The notes under the pieces were generated by a model. The model was not told the origin of the DNA and did no database searches. It saw only the letters and a list, made by a program, of their open reading frames with translations. A program made the position numbers and the translations under genes. Shown in pieces: positions 11,521 to 24,500 of a stretch of 64,000 bases of DNA; within the stretch, counting starts at the first letter, position 1, and each line of letters begins with the position of its first letter. Source of the stretch: Symbiodinium natans (taxonomy: Eukaryota; Sar; Dinophyceae; Suessiales; Symbiodiniaceae); contig CAJNDS010000502.1 in the NCBI GenBank assembly GCA_905221605.1, positions 62,001 to 126,000 of the forward strand, in the 5' to 3' direction.

Positions 11521-12580
11521 AGCCCTATAGGACTATAGGATTGATTCAAGGGAGGGCATCCAGAAGCTGAGGGGCTTTGAGTGGAAAGGCGATTCCCACT
11601 GTGCAAAACATGCGAGTCAGAAGTGGTTAGGGCTCAAGCTGTCGAGACCTGGACCCGACCGGGCCCTACCGGAGCACGAAATCCTCACGGCCACGCAACA
11701 GCCTGAGGCTCGGAAGCCCAAAAGCCCTCAACTCCCGCAACATGACCTCGAGAGGTGATCGCCCGCCGGCGCGCAGTGGCCCAGCGACCGAAACTCTCCC
11801 ACTCCTTGGTGGGTGGATTCACATCCATGCCCAAGAGGAGCTTCAACTTCGTACTGAAAGGGTGCATCCATGACCATGTAGTTCTTTCTTCTGAGATTCT
11901 GGTAATTGTCATGAAACCCACCCTAAACGCTAAACCCCAACTGCTAAACCCTAAACGCAAACAGGATTCGAGCACCTCAGCGAAAGGTTTTCGACGCTGG
12001 ATCATGCCACCCATGTGTTGAGGTGGGCTTGAGCGAGGTTAATTGGGTTGGCTCAGGGTTTAGGGTTCCGGGTTGCAGGTGTAGGTCGGGTGCATTTCAG
12101 GTCTTTAGGGCGTTTCAGGGGCACCGGCTGCCCAAGCAATCCTAAGAATTGCATTTGCAGAAGAAGGGGGGGCATGTGGTGGGGGAATTCTACTGATAAC
12201 TTTGACACATCGCCATGTTGCTGTGGCTGGCACTATTTGTGGCAGGGCAAGGGTCCAACACTAACTAGCCACTAGACACGAGACAAAGCTCAAGGTAAGA
12301 GAAGAGGTATTCTCCTTCATCGCCTCCTTCTTCTAGTTTCTCCGCCCTCATTGCTGTCCAATTTTTAAGCCCCGCCCGGTCTCCGCCGAGTTATCCCTGC
12401 GTTGCCCTCATCAAAATCTAGTGAGAGTAGTACGAAGCCAGACCACCAGACATGTGAACGTATCTGACGGCCGCGCCCCTTCACTTCCCTCGGCTGGTTC
12501 GCAGGAAGCCTTGACGCAGTGTTACGTCTACGTGTGAAAGGGTCGGTTGTGCTCGGCAGACGCTTGCGCTAAACAGCTCA
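11150..12580. other. Gene-poor stretch with telomere-like words
   Basis: TAAACCC/GGGTTTAG words lie at 11930-11965 and 12055-12072. No frame with family resemblance was found on either strand. Confidence 0.45.
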
Positions 12581-13175
12581 GGATCACCGGCCCTCGGCTG
12601 TTTTCCCCCTGGGGCTCTTCAACCTATTACGGCGATTGTCCACCAGGATCCGGGAAATGATGTCGAGAAGCCGCTTCAGACTCACCGTTCCCCAAAAACC
12701 TCTGGAAGAGTTGCTGATCCGAGCTCAGAACGCTGGCTGGGTTAGATGCCTTCGGCTAACATTGGCTTGGTACAGGAGCGAGTTCTGGCAGCAGCCTTTC
12801 AACTTCTGTGCAAAACTGCCCAAAACAATGGCACTGCAGCGGCTCTGAGCGGCTGTACAGGTGCGTTCAGAGCGGTCCGCCGGGATCCACGTGCGCAATA
12901 TTTTGTCAAATCAAAACTTGATCCTGTCGGTCGTGCAGGAATGACAGGCGAATTCAGCCGAATCTCGCTAAATTTCGCTTCTTTTCATCGGATGTGGTGC
13001 TGCCAGATGGCACGCAAGGCACGCACAAACAAGGCTAAAACAGCCGTTTTTCCTGCAGGACCTCTGCGGCTCTTCAACCTATTACGGCGACTGAACGCCA
13101 GGATCCACTAGTTAAGTGCAGATGCAAGACCTCTGCGGCTCTTCAACCTGTTACAGCGACTGGCCGGGATCCACT
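12580..13175. repeat. Dispersed repeat family R1, cluster 2
   Basis: Three copies of the CTCTTCAACCTATTACGGCG core at about 12606, 13070 and 13138. The GCGAGTTCTGGCAGCAGCCT block is at 12778 and the GGATGTGGTGCTGCCAGATG block at 12988, matching clusters 1 and 3. Confidence 0.65.
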
Positions 13176-13329
13176 AATTTTGGTGCTGCTACGTGTCCTC
13201 CTCCACAGAGCACACCTGCCATCTCAAACAGAGCAACAAGGGCCCAGCGACTTTGAGACGTCCGCATGCAAGGCAGTGAGCAAGTGTGCGCACAGAGCCC
13301 TTAGTACTCAGCAGGCCCTGCACGAGCGG

Positions 13330-16300
13330 CTTACTAGGCTTGCGTTTTCTGTCTATCTACTCCCTCGCACGGTGATTTCTCGAAGCCTCTCTTTGAATTC
13401 AAGATTACTGCGAACTCACCTCACTCCTGAACCACAAATCTGAGCCTTGTGACCCTGCGACTCACCGACGAGGCGTCTGTTGGCATGACGACAAACTCAG
13501 CTACAGCAAATTGCAGGAAGTGTCGATACTACGCCCGCTATCGCCCGCTATCGGTGCCAAAGCGGCCTAAGTCGATTCCATTTTTTGGCCAACTGACCCC
13601 TCGTCGAACCCCTCCCTTCGCCCATCCCGCCTGCTCGCCGTCGTAGACTTGCACCGTTTTGTCCAGGCCGCCAGCCGCCAGCAGCCGGCCAGACCAGGCC
13701 ACGCAATAGATGGTATCCGTAGCCGCTTCCAGGGTTGCGACGAGTTTGTAGTCCTGCCGAAGGGGGGGCGGGCGGAGGAATCCACGTGCCGGCGGCAGCA
13801 AGCAAGCAAGAGGACCCCCAAGCTCCCAAAAAAAAACAACAGGAAGGGAGGCTCCCACCCGCTTGCGAGGGCTTTCATGAGAATGCAACAACTCTGCCGA
13901 CGGACGTCCGTCGCTGAATTCAATCAACAAGCCCCAGTTGAGGTGTGTGCCACCCCTCCCGTCGTCCTGTTCGCCGTCGTAGACCCGAACCTTTCGGTCT
14001 GCGCCGCCGGCCGCCAGTAGCTGGCCAGACCAAGCTACGGAGGTGAGGTCGTTAGTCGCGTCTCGGGCGGTTGCGATGACGCTGTAGTCCTTGGAGCACT
14101 CTGAAGGAGGTGGGTGCTCCAAAGAACCCTCTATAACAAAGGAGGCTGGTTTTTCTCTAAAGAGGGCGGGTGAGGGGCGGTGGGGGGGGGGTGGGGGCAG
14201 GGGACGTGGGGGCGGTGGGGGGCCGTGGGGGGTGCGGCCTGTGGGGGCGGCTGTGCTCGGTTGGGGCGGTGTTGGGCATGCGGGCCGGGCGGCCCGTTCA
14301 CCAAACGGAACAATCATTTCACCAAAAACATCTTGTTCACCAACCAACACCATCACTTCACCAAGAGCAATAACATTTCATTACAACAGCACCATCACAA
14401 TTCCTGAAATGATCCGAATCCCACCCCACCTGCTCACCGTCATAGACCCGGACTTCCCGCTTCTGGGCGACCGCCAGCAGCCAGCCAGACCAAGCCACGG
14501 ACACGGCATGGTACGGCGGGTTTTCGAGACTTCTGATCAGGCTGTAGTCCTGGCACCACCAGCAAAACAGGAAACGGCGGGTCCAGTCTCTAGCCAGTCT
14601 TAGCCAATCGCCTTATGGCCTAATCATGTCTAATCTGAGATGGATGTTGCCAGCCAAGGTCACAGCTATGTGACTATGTGGTTTCAAACCTATTTCAAGG
14701 GCCCCGCTTGCGAGGGGAATCATGAGGAATCTGTCATGCCGCTTTTTACCTGCTCCGTCGGCTTCCGTTTGTCCATAAAGGGTCTCATCCACCCCATACC
14801 CCCGTACTCTTCTCGCCGCCCCGCTCCATACCAAAGAGATAGACAGAGAAAGGGGTAGAGAGGGAGAGGGGGAGAGAGGGAGAGAGGGAGAGAGGGAGAG
14901 AGGGAGAGAGGGAGAGAGGGAGAGAGGGAGAGAGGGAGAGAGGGAGAGAGGGAGAGGGGGAGAGGGAGAGGGAGAGAGGGAGCGAGGGAGAGAGGGACAT
15001 GTGGACATGGGGAGAAGGAGAACAACGTGGGCAACGTAAGCTTTGTGGCTGATTTGACATGACTCTTGCACACACTGGAAGATGAACTTGAGAAGGGGCT
15101 ACGAAAGCTAGTCACCGCAGGGGGGTGGCATGCAGCGAGTCGGCAGGACACGGTCCGTGGCGGTGGCGCAAAATTGACAACGCTGACAATCACTATCATG
15201 TCCCTGCACTGACCATCACTATCCTGCCCCTTGTGCGGCACTGCGTGTACCAGAGTCTACTTCCCCCAAAGCACACGGCTCCCCCAAGTTTGATGGCGTG
15301 CACATGCAGAATGGGTATCGCTGCTCCAAGCTGCAGCTTCAGTCTCGAATGCATGTTTGAGCAGCTGTTAACAAGCACGATTGCGTCCATGTAGAGACTC
15401 AACCGGTTAGTCAGGTAAGATCGAAGACCCCTAAACTCGAAATCTGAAGCCCTAAACTCCTTCAGCCCCCTTGCTTCCCACGCTGGAACCCCGTGTCGCA
15501 AACGAAGTTTAGGTACAGGGACGCTCTGTTCAGTACGACCTCTGCAAAGTACCACAGACCTTCAGAGCATGGTGACTGTGGGGGGCGGGGGAGGACCTTG
15601 GGGTGGGGTGGGGGGGGGACCTTGTGGGGGGGGGGGGGGACCTGAAGGGGGGGGGGGGGGCCCCCCCCCCCTACCTTATCCCACACGCAACCACCTTAAA
15701 GGAGGGGGGGGGGGGGGGTGGGGGGCGCCGGCACCTTATCCTTCTAAAATCTTCAATGGGGGTGAGGGGCCCCCCCCCCCCCCCCCCCAACCCCCACCTT
15801 AAGTCTTGGGTTTCGGACCTGTTAAGGTATGGAACCCTTTTTTTCCCTGGAAGCTTCTTAACAAGGTGAATACCAGTGCATGGGTAAACGACAACTCCCG
15901 CCAGCTCCACAGAGCTAGCTTTCGTGACTACTCCTGGTTCCCCTAGAATCCGCGTGAGGACTCCGGAGTGTGTGGGGCTGGTAAGGCTAAGTTCTGGGGA
16001 GGAGTGTCACTAGAGGTTGTAAGTTCTGCCATGTGTCGACATGCTTTTACAGTAGCTGTCTGGAGCAGAAACTGGTGATGAACCCCGGGAACTATGAAGA
16101 GACGGCTTCCGCGGAGCTTCCGCCACACAGTCCCGTTGCAGTTTTGACTCCTTCGCTGCTTCCTGAAGTCGAACCTAAGAGTTGAGACACGCTGCGATTC
16201 CGCTTGTTTGGCCGACTTTGTCGGACCCATCCCGCCTGCTCGCCGTCGTAGATCCGCACACTCGAGTCTTTGCCGCCGACCGCCAGCAGCCGGCCAAACC

Positions 16301-17545
16301 AAGCCATGGACTCAATGTCGTTTGTCGCGCCCGTGAAGGTTGCGACGAGGCTGTAGTCCTATCGGAACTATGTGGAGTGTCTAATGGGAGGTAATTATCA
16401 TGCGCGTCCATGCCCGTCGTTCACTCGCAAAAACAAGGGCCCCTGTTGAGGTGTGCGTCATGCTTCCTTCCCCTCTAGCCTATAAGATCCATAAGACGCG
16501 ACTAATCCCAGCAGGTTGCCCGACGTTGCAGGAAGGGTCGATTCCACTTTTTTGGCCACCTGGGCCCTTGTCGGATCCCTTTGCCCATCCCGCCTGCTCG
16601 CCGTCATAAACCCGCACCTGCTTGTCCTGGACGCCAACCGCCAGCAGCCGGCCAGACCAAGCCACGGAAAAGACCCAGACGTTATACTGGAAGCTTTTGA
16701 CGAGGCTGTAGTTCTGGCAGGGGGCAGGGGTAGGGGTGGGAGGAGGACATCGCAGAAAGTGTCGATTCCACTTTTTCGGCGACCTTGTCGGACCCGTCCC
16801 TTTGCCCATCCCGCCTGCTCGCTGTCATAGACCCGAACGTTCCTGTCGAGGCCGCCAATGGCCAGCCATCGCCCAGACCAGGCCATGGACCTGATCCTGC
16901 CCGTGGCGTCATCGATGGGTGTGACGAGGCTGTAGTCCTTGCGGCGGCAGGGCAGGGGTGGGAGGAGGCCGCCTGGCGGCGCAGCGGCGCCTTGTCGTCT
17001 AACGATCTGTATTGAGTGTCTAATCCGTCTCGCTTGCTTAAAGCCAGGCTGTCGCAGTTGCAGCAAGTCATTGGAGGTATCATTCGTTTACTCGCAAAAA
17101 AAAAAACAAGCCCCTGTTGAGGTGCGCGCTTATTTCCTGTCCCACTTTTGTTGGCCAACTAGCCCTTGTCGGACCCTCCCTTGCGCATCCCGCCTGCTCA
17201 CCGTCATAGACCCGCACCCTCCTGTCTGCGCTGACCGCCAGCAGGTGACCAGACCAGGCCACAGAACCGATGGAGGCCTGGTCGTCGGACATGTTGGTGC
17301 TGACGAGGCTGTAGTCCTCCTGGTGGCGGGGGAGGGGGGAGGGGGGCAGCGCCATGGCACAGGGCACGAAGGTAGCAGAGAGGCCTTGTTGCTGAAGCAG
17401 CAGTCTTCCTGCCGGGCAAGACAAGGGGGACCTTCGCGCATCTCCTAACTCTACAAGGTTTCCTGTCCTGGGTCTGCTTTTGTATCTCGCTGGCATTCGG
17501 CTTCAAACCACAACCTGGTGGGCAAGTGTAGCTCGAGCAGGTCTC
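13330..17545 (-). CDS. WD-propeller gene W3: Cys-rich exon plus seven blade exons
   Basis: Exons on the minus strand: Cys-rich exon from 17545 (ETCSSYTCPPGCGLKPNASE); a possible 24 nt exon 17408-17385 (EDCCFSNK); then blades 17316-17194, 16937-16815, 16713-16594, 16358-16236, 14549-14430, 14089-13967 and 13753-13631. Each blade is 40-41 codons, phase 0 at both ends, patterned D-Y-S-L-V ... S-V-A-W-S-G-R-L-L-A-x-G-G ... V-R-V-Y-D-G-E-Q. This is a short WD40-like blade, and seven make one closed propeller, a protein-binding scaffold. Donors are GCGGG in five blades, GTGGG in the third-last and GACGA in the second-last. The 3' region (13330-13520) is shared with W1/W2, including VMPTDAS and a possible last exon ending at a TAG near 13338. 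The intron between blades four and five (16235-14550) is swollen with G-rich repeats. Signal or first exon not found. Confidence 0.7.
14852..15000. repeat. GGGAGA tandem repeat in a W3 intron
   Basis: About 150 bp of (GGGAGA)n with occasional GGGGGAGA. The Ser/Leu/Pro frames on the minus strand are repeat products. Confidence 0.95.
15571..15792. repeat. Poly-G/poly-C clusters in a W3 intron
   Basis: Runs of 8-15 G or C (for example 15617-15670, 15697-15725, 15771-15790) alternate with ACCTT spacers. Such runs are prone to sequencing error. Confidence 0.9.
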
Positions 17546-17953
17546 CTGCAGCGGGCAACCAAGCACGCCAAGACACTCACTTTTTCCGGAAGGCATCACG
17601 ATACAGCTAGCACGGACTGAGCACATGATGTGAAAGGGAAATGCTTCGCGGCAAACCTACAAGCAGAAGATGTTGTGATGGACAACCGGACAGCCCAGGC
17701 CTTATGAATGGAAAAAGCAGCATCACTTCACAACCACTAAAACCTGACCTTCATGGCGGCGCACGTCCGACTGACATGAGGACAAAAGGACAAGACATCA
17801 TGCTGCCGCGCGTCCTCCACGGAGCACACCTGTCATCTCAAACAAAAGCAACAAGGGCTCAGTGACTTTGAAACGTCCGCATGCAAGGCAGTGCGCAAGG
17901 CAGTGTGCGGACAGGGCCCTTAGTACTTTCGCAGGCCCTGTACCAGCGGCTTA

Positions 17954-20900
17954 CTAGGGTTTCAGGTCCTGGCCATCTATTCCCTCGCACGATGATTCCT
18001 CGAGGCCTCTGTTAGAATTCGAGATTGCTGCGAACTCAGCTCACTCAACACTCAACCACTGTTGTATGACGACCAGGAAATTCCTGAACCACCAATCTGA
18101 GCCTTGTGACCTTGCGACTCACCGACGAGGCGTCTGTTGGCATGACGGTAAACTCAGCTAACTGTACCATGCTACTATTCCCCTTTGCCCCGCCTGCTCG
18201 GCAGCGTGGACATATACGTTCGTGTCCGCGTAGCCGGCAGCCAGCAGCCGGCCGGACCAGGCTATGGAGTGGGTGTCCACCCAGGTCGGACGGTCTGTAA
18301 AGGTTTCGACGAGGCTGTAGCCCTGGCAGGGCTAGGGGGAATAGGGGGAAACGGGAAGGCAAAAGCACACCCACAACTGGAAATGGAGTCTAAAGGCCTG
18401 CGAGGATGCAATGTCTATTGGCCAAACTCCAGCTACTCTGCCGCCTGGCGCCTGTCTCCTTGAACTAGCGATGCCCTTGGTCACGGCTTACCAACGCCAA
18501 GCTGTCGTCGTTGTGCTAAAGGTCATTTGCAAACAAACGGCCCATGTTATGGCGTGCATTCATGCTCCTTGCCTGAGGTCTGGCCTGAGAGTTGCAGCAT
18601 GCATCGAGCTGACATGACAGCATTGCCCGACACCGCAAGAAGGGTCGCTTCCACGTTCTTGACCAAGTGGCCCCTCGTCCCCTCCCCTTCGCCCGGCCCG
18701 CCTGGTCGCCATCGTAGACTTGCGCCTTCCCGTGGGTGCAGGCCACAGCCAGCAGCCGGCCGGACCAGTCCATGCCAAGCGACGAGGCCAGGAGGGTGGC
18801 GACGAGGGCGTAATTCTGGCGGGGAGTGCGTGTCTCTGTGTCAGTGTCTGTGTGTGTGTGTGTGTGTGTGTGTTCGTTTTCTGTACTCTCAGTTCAAAAA
18901 ACAGGCAGTATCCTAAGCATCCGATAAATCATAATCATTACATTACACAGTACTAATTGCCAATAACCAATCATCAGTGTTCATCACCAACACAGATAAT
19001 AAAAGTCACATGTAGGCGAATCAAAAACTAGTATGCTTGACCCCACTCTGCCCCGCCGTCCCTCTAGGCCCCTCCACCAGAATCGCGACCCGCCCTTTAA
19101 TATCGTCCGGCCCGCCCCGTCTACCCTCACCCCGCCGTCCGCGCTCCGTCCACCTCCACACTCCAATCGTCGCACCCTGCCATTTTGGCTCGAGAACCCA
19201 ACATCCGAAATGTTTTGGGACATGTAAAACATTTCATGAAATTTGGATAAGCCCCTGGTGAGGTGTGCGTCATACTGCCTTCCCTGAAGTCCAACCTGAG
19301 TGTATATCTAGAATTGCAACATGCTGCGAGCTGACATGGCTAAACTCAGCAGCCCGGACATCGCAGCAAATGTCGCTTCCATTCTCTTGGCCAACTGTCA
19401 ACTCGCTGGAACCGTCGCTTCGCACATCCATCCGGTCCCGCCTGGTCGCCGTCATAGACCCGCACCCCCTTGCCGTAGCTGTTGGCTGCCAGCAGGTGCC
19501 CGGACCAGGTCACGGAGCGGATGTCGTCCCCGCCGTCGAGGATTGTGACGAGGCTGTAGGCCTGGCCGGGCGGACAGGGGGCACCTGTAAGCACCCCCAA
19601 CACATTTGGAAAGGGGCTGTGGTGGCTACTTCAGTGGCCTCTAGCGGGAAATCAGTCATGGCTGCAGCAAGCGGACATTAACAGGTTTCCCGACAGGACT
19701 TCAAGAGCCGATTCCTCTTTCTTGTGGCCGGCGGTCCCCTCGTCGGACCCCTTCCCGCCTGGTCGCCGTCGAAGACCCGCACCTTCTTGCCACCGCCAGC
19801 TGCAAGGAGCCGGCCGGACCAGGCCACGGCTCTGCTAGCCCCAGGGAGACTATCTCCGACAGTTGTGACGAGGTTGTAGTCCTGGCGGGGGGCACAACAG
19901 GAAATAACAACGCCCATGTGAGATGGATAGCTAGGGCAGCTTGGTGGTTTCAAAGCCATTTCAGTTGCCTCCCTTTTTGTGTCTCGCTTGTGGGGGCTGA
20001 TTACCTGTTCATTCGGCTTCCTTTTCGTCTAAAGATCAGCAAGGACCCCGGGGCCCACAGGTCTATAATACTCAGCTTACCAACACCCAGCTGTCGCAAA
20101 AGGGCAAAGGCTCATTTGAGGCATCACGCAATGCTCGTCACGGATTTTCAAAAAATAAGCCCCTTTTGAGGATTGCCCTTACTTCGCCCGGCCTGGTCGC
20201 CGTCGAAGACTCGCACCTGCTGATTGTATCCGCCGACGGCCAGGAGCCGGCCGGACCAGGCCACGGACATGAGGTGGCCCGTAGCATCGATGGTCTTGAT
20301 GAGGTTGTAGTCCTGGCGGGGGGGCGGGCGAGGCGCAGGGGAGGTGGGACGGACTTATTTAAAAAGTTTTAGCAAAACGCCCGATCTGGCATGGTGAACT
20401 CACGAATGCACTTGGTCACAATGCTCAGCTTAGCAAAACCGAGCTGTCGCAACTGTGCGAAGGCTCATTTGAGGCATCATGCCCGTGCCTGTGGTTGCGT
20501 GCGTCACTCCCTGAAGTCTAACCCCTCCCTTCGCCCTGCCTGGTCGCCGTCATAGACCCACGCCTTGAAGTCGTCGCCGCAGGCTGCCAGCAACCGGCCG
20601 GACCAGGCCACTGCAGTCACAAGCCTCTGCTGATTTTGCAGCTGCAGGGTTTTGATGACGATGTAGCCCTGGCGGGGGGAGGTGGGGCAGCTGTGGGGCC
20701 GCTGGGGGTCAGCAAGCAGAAGCACCCGCAACACTGCTCAACCGCCCGATCTGAGATCAATGAGGCATCCATCATGGCTGAAGTACTACCCTGTTCCTGC
20801 GAGGATGGAGTGTCCAAAGAAAGGTCTATAACGGCGCAGCAGAGTGCAGCAGCTCGGCCAACGGACGTCTGTCCGCTGAACTTGCTGTATTCACGATATG

Positions 20901-21597
20901 CACTTGGTCAGTGCTCGGCTTGCCAACGCCAAGCTGTCGCAACTGCGCCAAGGCTCATGTCAGGTGTCATGCCCATGTGCTTATGCAGAAAGAAGTCCCT
21001 GTTGAGTCTGAGGCGTGCGTCATGCCTCTTAACCTAGTAGATACAACATGCTGCGAGCTGTCATGACTAAACTCCGAGTCGCCAGCCAAATCATTGCAAT
21101 ACGACAACTCGCCTTCCCTACTCTTGCAGGCGGCATTCTTCAAGCCCTCGAGTCGTTCCCTATTTCGTCAGCAGGTTGCCCGACATCGCGGACTTTGCTG
21201 GCCAACTGTCCCCTCGCCCCGGACCCCTTCGCCCCGCCTGCTTGCTGTCGTGGACCCGCACATGCCCCCCGTTGTCGCCGACTGCCAACAGCTGGCCGGA
21301 CCATGCCATGGACATGGCACCACGAGTAGCCTCCGAGAAGGATGTGACGAGGCTGAAGTCCTGGCGTGCAGGAGCGCAGGGTGGAGGGTGGGCTGCTGGT
21401 GGCACGGCCCACAGCACGAAAAGTGGCAAAGAGGCCTCGTTGCTGACACAGCAGTCTTCCTGCGGGGCAACACGTGTGGACCTTCGCTCATGCACCTTCT
21501 GGCCCTACGTGGGGTCGTCCTTGTTCTGCTTTTGTATCTCGCTGGCATTCGGCTTCAAACCACAACCTGGTGGGCAAGTGTAGCTCGAGCAGGTCTC
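17954..21597 (-). CDS. WD-propeller gene W2: Cys-rich exon plus seven blade exons
   Basis: Exons on the minus strand: Cys-rich exon from 21597 (TCSSYTCPPGCGLKPNASE); possible 24 nt exon 21459-21436 (EDCCVSNE); blades 21360-21238, 20668-20540, 20312-20193, 19881-19759, 19561-19442, 18815-18702 and 18322-18194; a short exon near 18168-18130 (LAEFTVMPTDASS) followed by the strong donor GTGAGT; and a possible last exon ending in TAG at 17954. Blades carry VAWSGRLLAVGG and VRVFDGDQ-type signatures, with YVHAAEQ in the last. All seven donors begin GC and all acceptors end CAG, phase 0 throughout. A protein-interaction scaffold is likely from the fold alone; the partner and cell location are unknown. 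It lies head-to-tail between W1 and W3. W2 has an intact frame where W1 is shifted. Confidence 0.75.
18838..18871. repeat. TG microsatellite in a W2 intron
   Basis: About 34 bp of GT. The equivalent run in the second duplication copy (near 22888-22915) is shorter, an obvious length polymorphism between copies. Confidence 0.9.
19179..19191 (+). other. Spliced-leader-like 13-mer, copy 1
   Basis: GCCATTTTGGCTC is identical to the core of the dinoflagellate trans-spliced leader and is followed by GAG where the leader has AAG. It sits in a W2 intron on the strand opposite to the gene. The duplicate is at 23170-23182. No GT donor follows it, so it is not a functional SL RNA gene. Confidence 0.35.
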
Positions 21598-24500
21598 CTG
21601 CAGCGGGCAACCAAGCACGCCAAGACACTCACTTTTTCCGGAAGGCATCACGATACAGCTAGCACGGACTGAGCACATGATGTGAAAGGGAAATGCTTCG
21701 CGGCAAACCTACAAGCAGAAGATGTTGTGATGGACAACCGGACAGCCCAGGCCTTATGAATGGAAAAAGCAGCATCACTTCACAACCACTAAAACCTGAC
21801 CTTCATGGCGGCGCACGTCCGACTGACATGAGGACAAAAGGACAAGACATCATGCTGCCGCGCGTCCTCCACGGAGCACACCTGTCATCTCAAACAAAAG
21901 CAACAAGGGCTCAGTGACTTTGAAACGTCCGCATGCAAGGCAGTGCGCAAGGCAGTGTGCGGACAGGGCCCTTAGTACTTTCGCAGGCCCTGTACCAGCG
22001 GCTTACTAGGGTTTCAGGTCCTGGCCATCTATTCCCTCGCACGATGATTCCTCGAGGCCTCTGTTAGAATTCGAGATTGCTGCGAACTCAGCTCACTCAA
22101 CACTCAACCACTGTTGTATGACGACCAGGAAATTCCTGAACCACCAATCTGAGCCTTGTGACCTTGCGACTCACCGACGAGGCGTCTGTTGGCATGACGG
22201 TAAACTCAGCTAACTGTACCATGCTACTATTCCCCTTTGCCCCGCCTGCTCGGCAGCGTGGACATATACGTTCGTGTCCGCGTAGCCGGCAGCCAGCAGC
22301 CGGCCGGACCAGGCTATGGAGTGGGTGTCCACCCAGGTCGGACGGTCTGTAAAGGTTTCGACGAGGCTGTAGCCCTGGCAGGGCTAGGGGGAATAGGGGG
22401 AAACGGGAAGGCAAAAGCACACCCACAACTGGAAATGGAGTCTAAAGGCCTGCGAGGATGCAATGTCTATTGGCCAAACTCCAGCTACTCTGCCGCCTGG
22501 CGCCTGTCTCCTTGAACTAGCGATGCCCTTGGTCACGGCTTACCAACGCCAAGCTGTCGTCGTTGCGCTAAAGGTCATTTGCAAACAAACGGCCCATGTT
22601 ATGGCGTGCATTCATGCTCCTTGCCTGAGGTCTGGCCTGAGAGTTGCAGCATGCATCGAGCTGACATGACAGCATTGCCCGACACCGCAAGAAGGGTCGC
22701 TTCCACGTTCTTGACCAAGTGGCCCCTCGTCCCCTCCCCTTCGCCCGGCCCGCCTGGTCGCCATCGTAGACTTGCGCCTTCCCGTGGGTGCAGGCCACAG
22801 CCAGCAGCCGGCCGGACCAGTCCATGCCAAGCGACGAGGCCAGGAGGGTGGCGACGAGGGCGTAATTCTGGCGGGGAGTGCGTGTCTCTGTGTCAGTGTC
22901 TGTGTGTGTGTGTGTTCGTTTTCTGTACTCTCAGTTCAAAAAACAGGCAGTACCCTAAGCATCCGATAAATCATAATCATTACACAGTACTAATTGCCAA
23001 TAACCAATCAATCAAAAACTAGTATGCTTGACCCCACTCTGCCCCGCCCACCCTCTAGGCCCCTCCACCAGAATCGCGACCCGCCCTCTAATATCGTCCG
23101 GCCCGCCCCGTCTACCCTCACCCCGCCGTCCGCGCTCCGTCCACCTCCACACTCCAATCGTCGCACCCTGCCATTTTGGCTCGAGAACCCAACATCCGAA
23201 ATGTTTTGGGACATGTAAAAAATTTCATGAAATTTGGATAAGCCCCTGGTGAGGTGTGCGTCATGCTGCCTTCCCTGAAGTCCAACCTGAGTGTATATCT
23301 AGAATTGCAACATGCTGCGAGCTGACATGGCTAAACTCAGCAGCCCGGACATCGCAGCAAATGTCGCTTCCATTCTCTTGGCCAACTGTCAACTCGCTGG
23401 AACCGTCGCTTCGCACATCCATCCGGTCCCGCCTGGTCGCCGTCATAGACCCGCACCCCCTTGCCGTAGCTGTTGGCTGCCAGCAGGTGCCCGGACCAGG
23501 TCACGGAGCGGATGTCGTCCCCGCCGTCGAGGATTGTGACGAGGCTGTAGGCCTGGCCGGGCGGACAGGGGGCACCTGTAAGCACCCCCAACACATTTGG
23601 AAAGGGGCTGTGGTGGCTACTTCAGTGGCCTCTAGCGGGAAATCAGTCATGGCTGCAGCAAGCGGACATTAACAGGTTTCCCGACAGGACTTCAAGAGCC
23701 GATTCCTCTTTCTTGTGGCCGGCGGTCCCCTCGTCGGACCCCTTCCCGCCTGGTCGCCGTCGAAGACCCGCACCTTCTTGCCACCGCCAGCTGCAAGGAG
23801 CCGGCCGGACCAGGCCACGGCTCTGCTAGCCCCAGGGAGACTATCTCCGACAGTTGTGACGAGGTTGTAGTCCTGGCGGGGGGCACAACAGGAAATAACA
23901 ACGCCCATGTGAGATGGATAGCTAGGGCAGCTTGGTGGTTTCAAAGCCATTTCAGTTGCCTCCCTTTTTGTGTCTCGCTTGTGGGGGCTGATTACCTGTT
24001 CATTCGGCTTCCTTTTCGTCTAAAGATCAGCAAGGACCCCGGGGCCCACAGGTCTATAATACTCAGCTTACCAACACCCAGCTGTCGCAAAAGGGCAAAG
24101 GCTCATTTGAGGCATCACGCAATGCTCGTCACGGATTTTCAAAAAATAAGCCCCTTTTGAGGATTGCCCTTACTTCGCCCGGCCTGGTCGCCGTCGAAGA
24201 CTCGCACCTGCTGATTGTATCCGCCGACGGCCAGGAGCCGGCCGGACCAGGCCACGGACATGAGGTGGCCCGTAGCATCGATGGTCTTGATGAGGTTGTA
24301 GTCCTGGCGGGGGGGCGGGCGAGGCGCAGGGGAGGTGGGACGGACTTATTTAAAAAGTTTTAGCAAAACGCCCGATCTGGCATGGTGAACTCACGAATGC
24401 ACTTGGTCACAATGCTCAGCTTAGCAAAACCGAGCTGTCGCAACTGTGCGAAGGCTCATTTGAGGCATCATGCCCGTGCCTGTGGTTGCGTGCGTCACTC

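Larger units (their letters stand above)
17470..21520. repeat. 4 kb tandem duplication, copy 1
   Basis: Nearly identical to 21522-25575 with an offset of 4052 bp up to about 18870 and 3991 bp after about 18990. The offset change comes from a shorter TG run and a deletion of some 40 bases in the second copy. Over most of the length only scattered single-base differences are seen, which points to recent duplication. Confidence 0.95.

Noticed and set aside
19179-19191. A functional spliced-leader RNA gene
   Set aside because: There is no GT donor after the leader and no Sm-like site seen, and the 5' end of the leader does not match.
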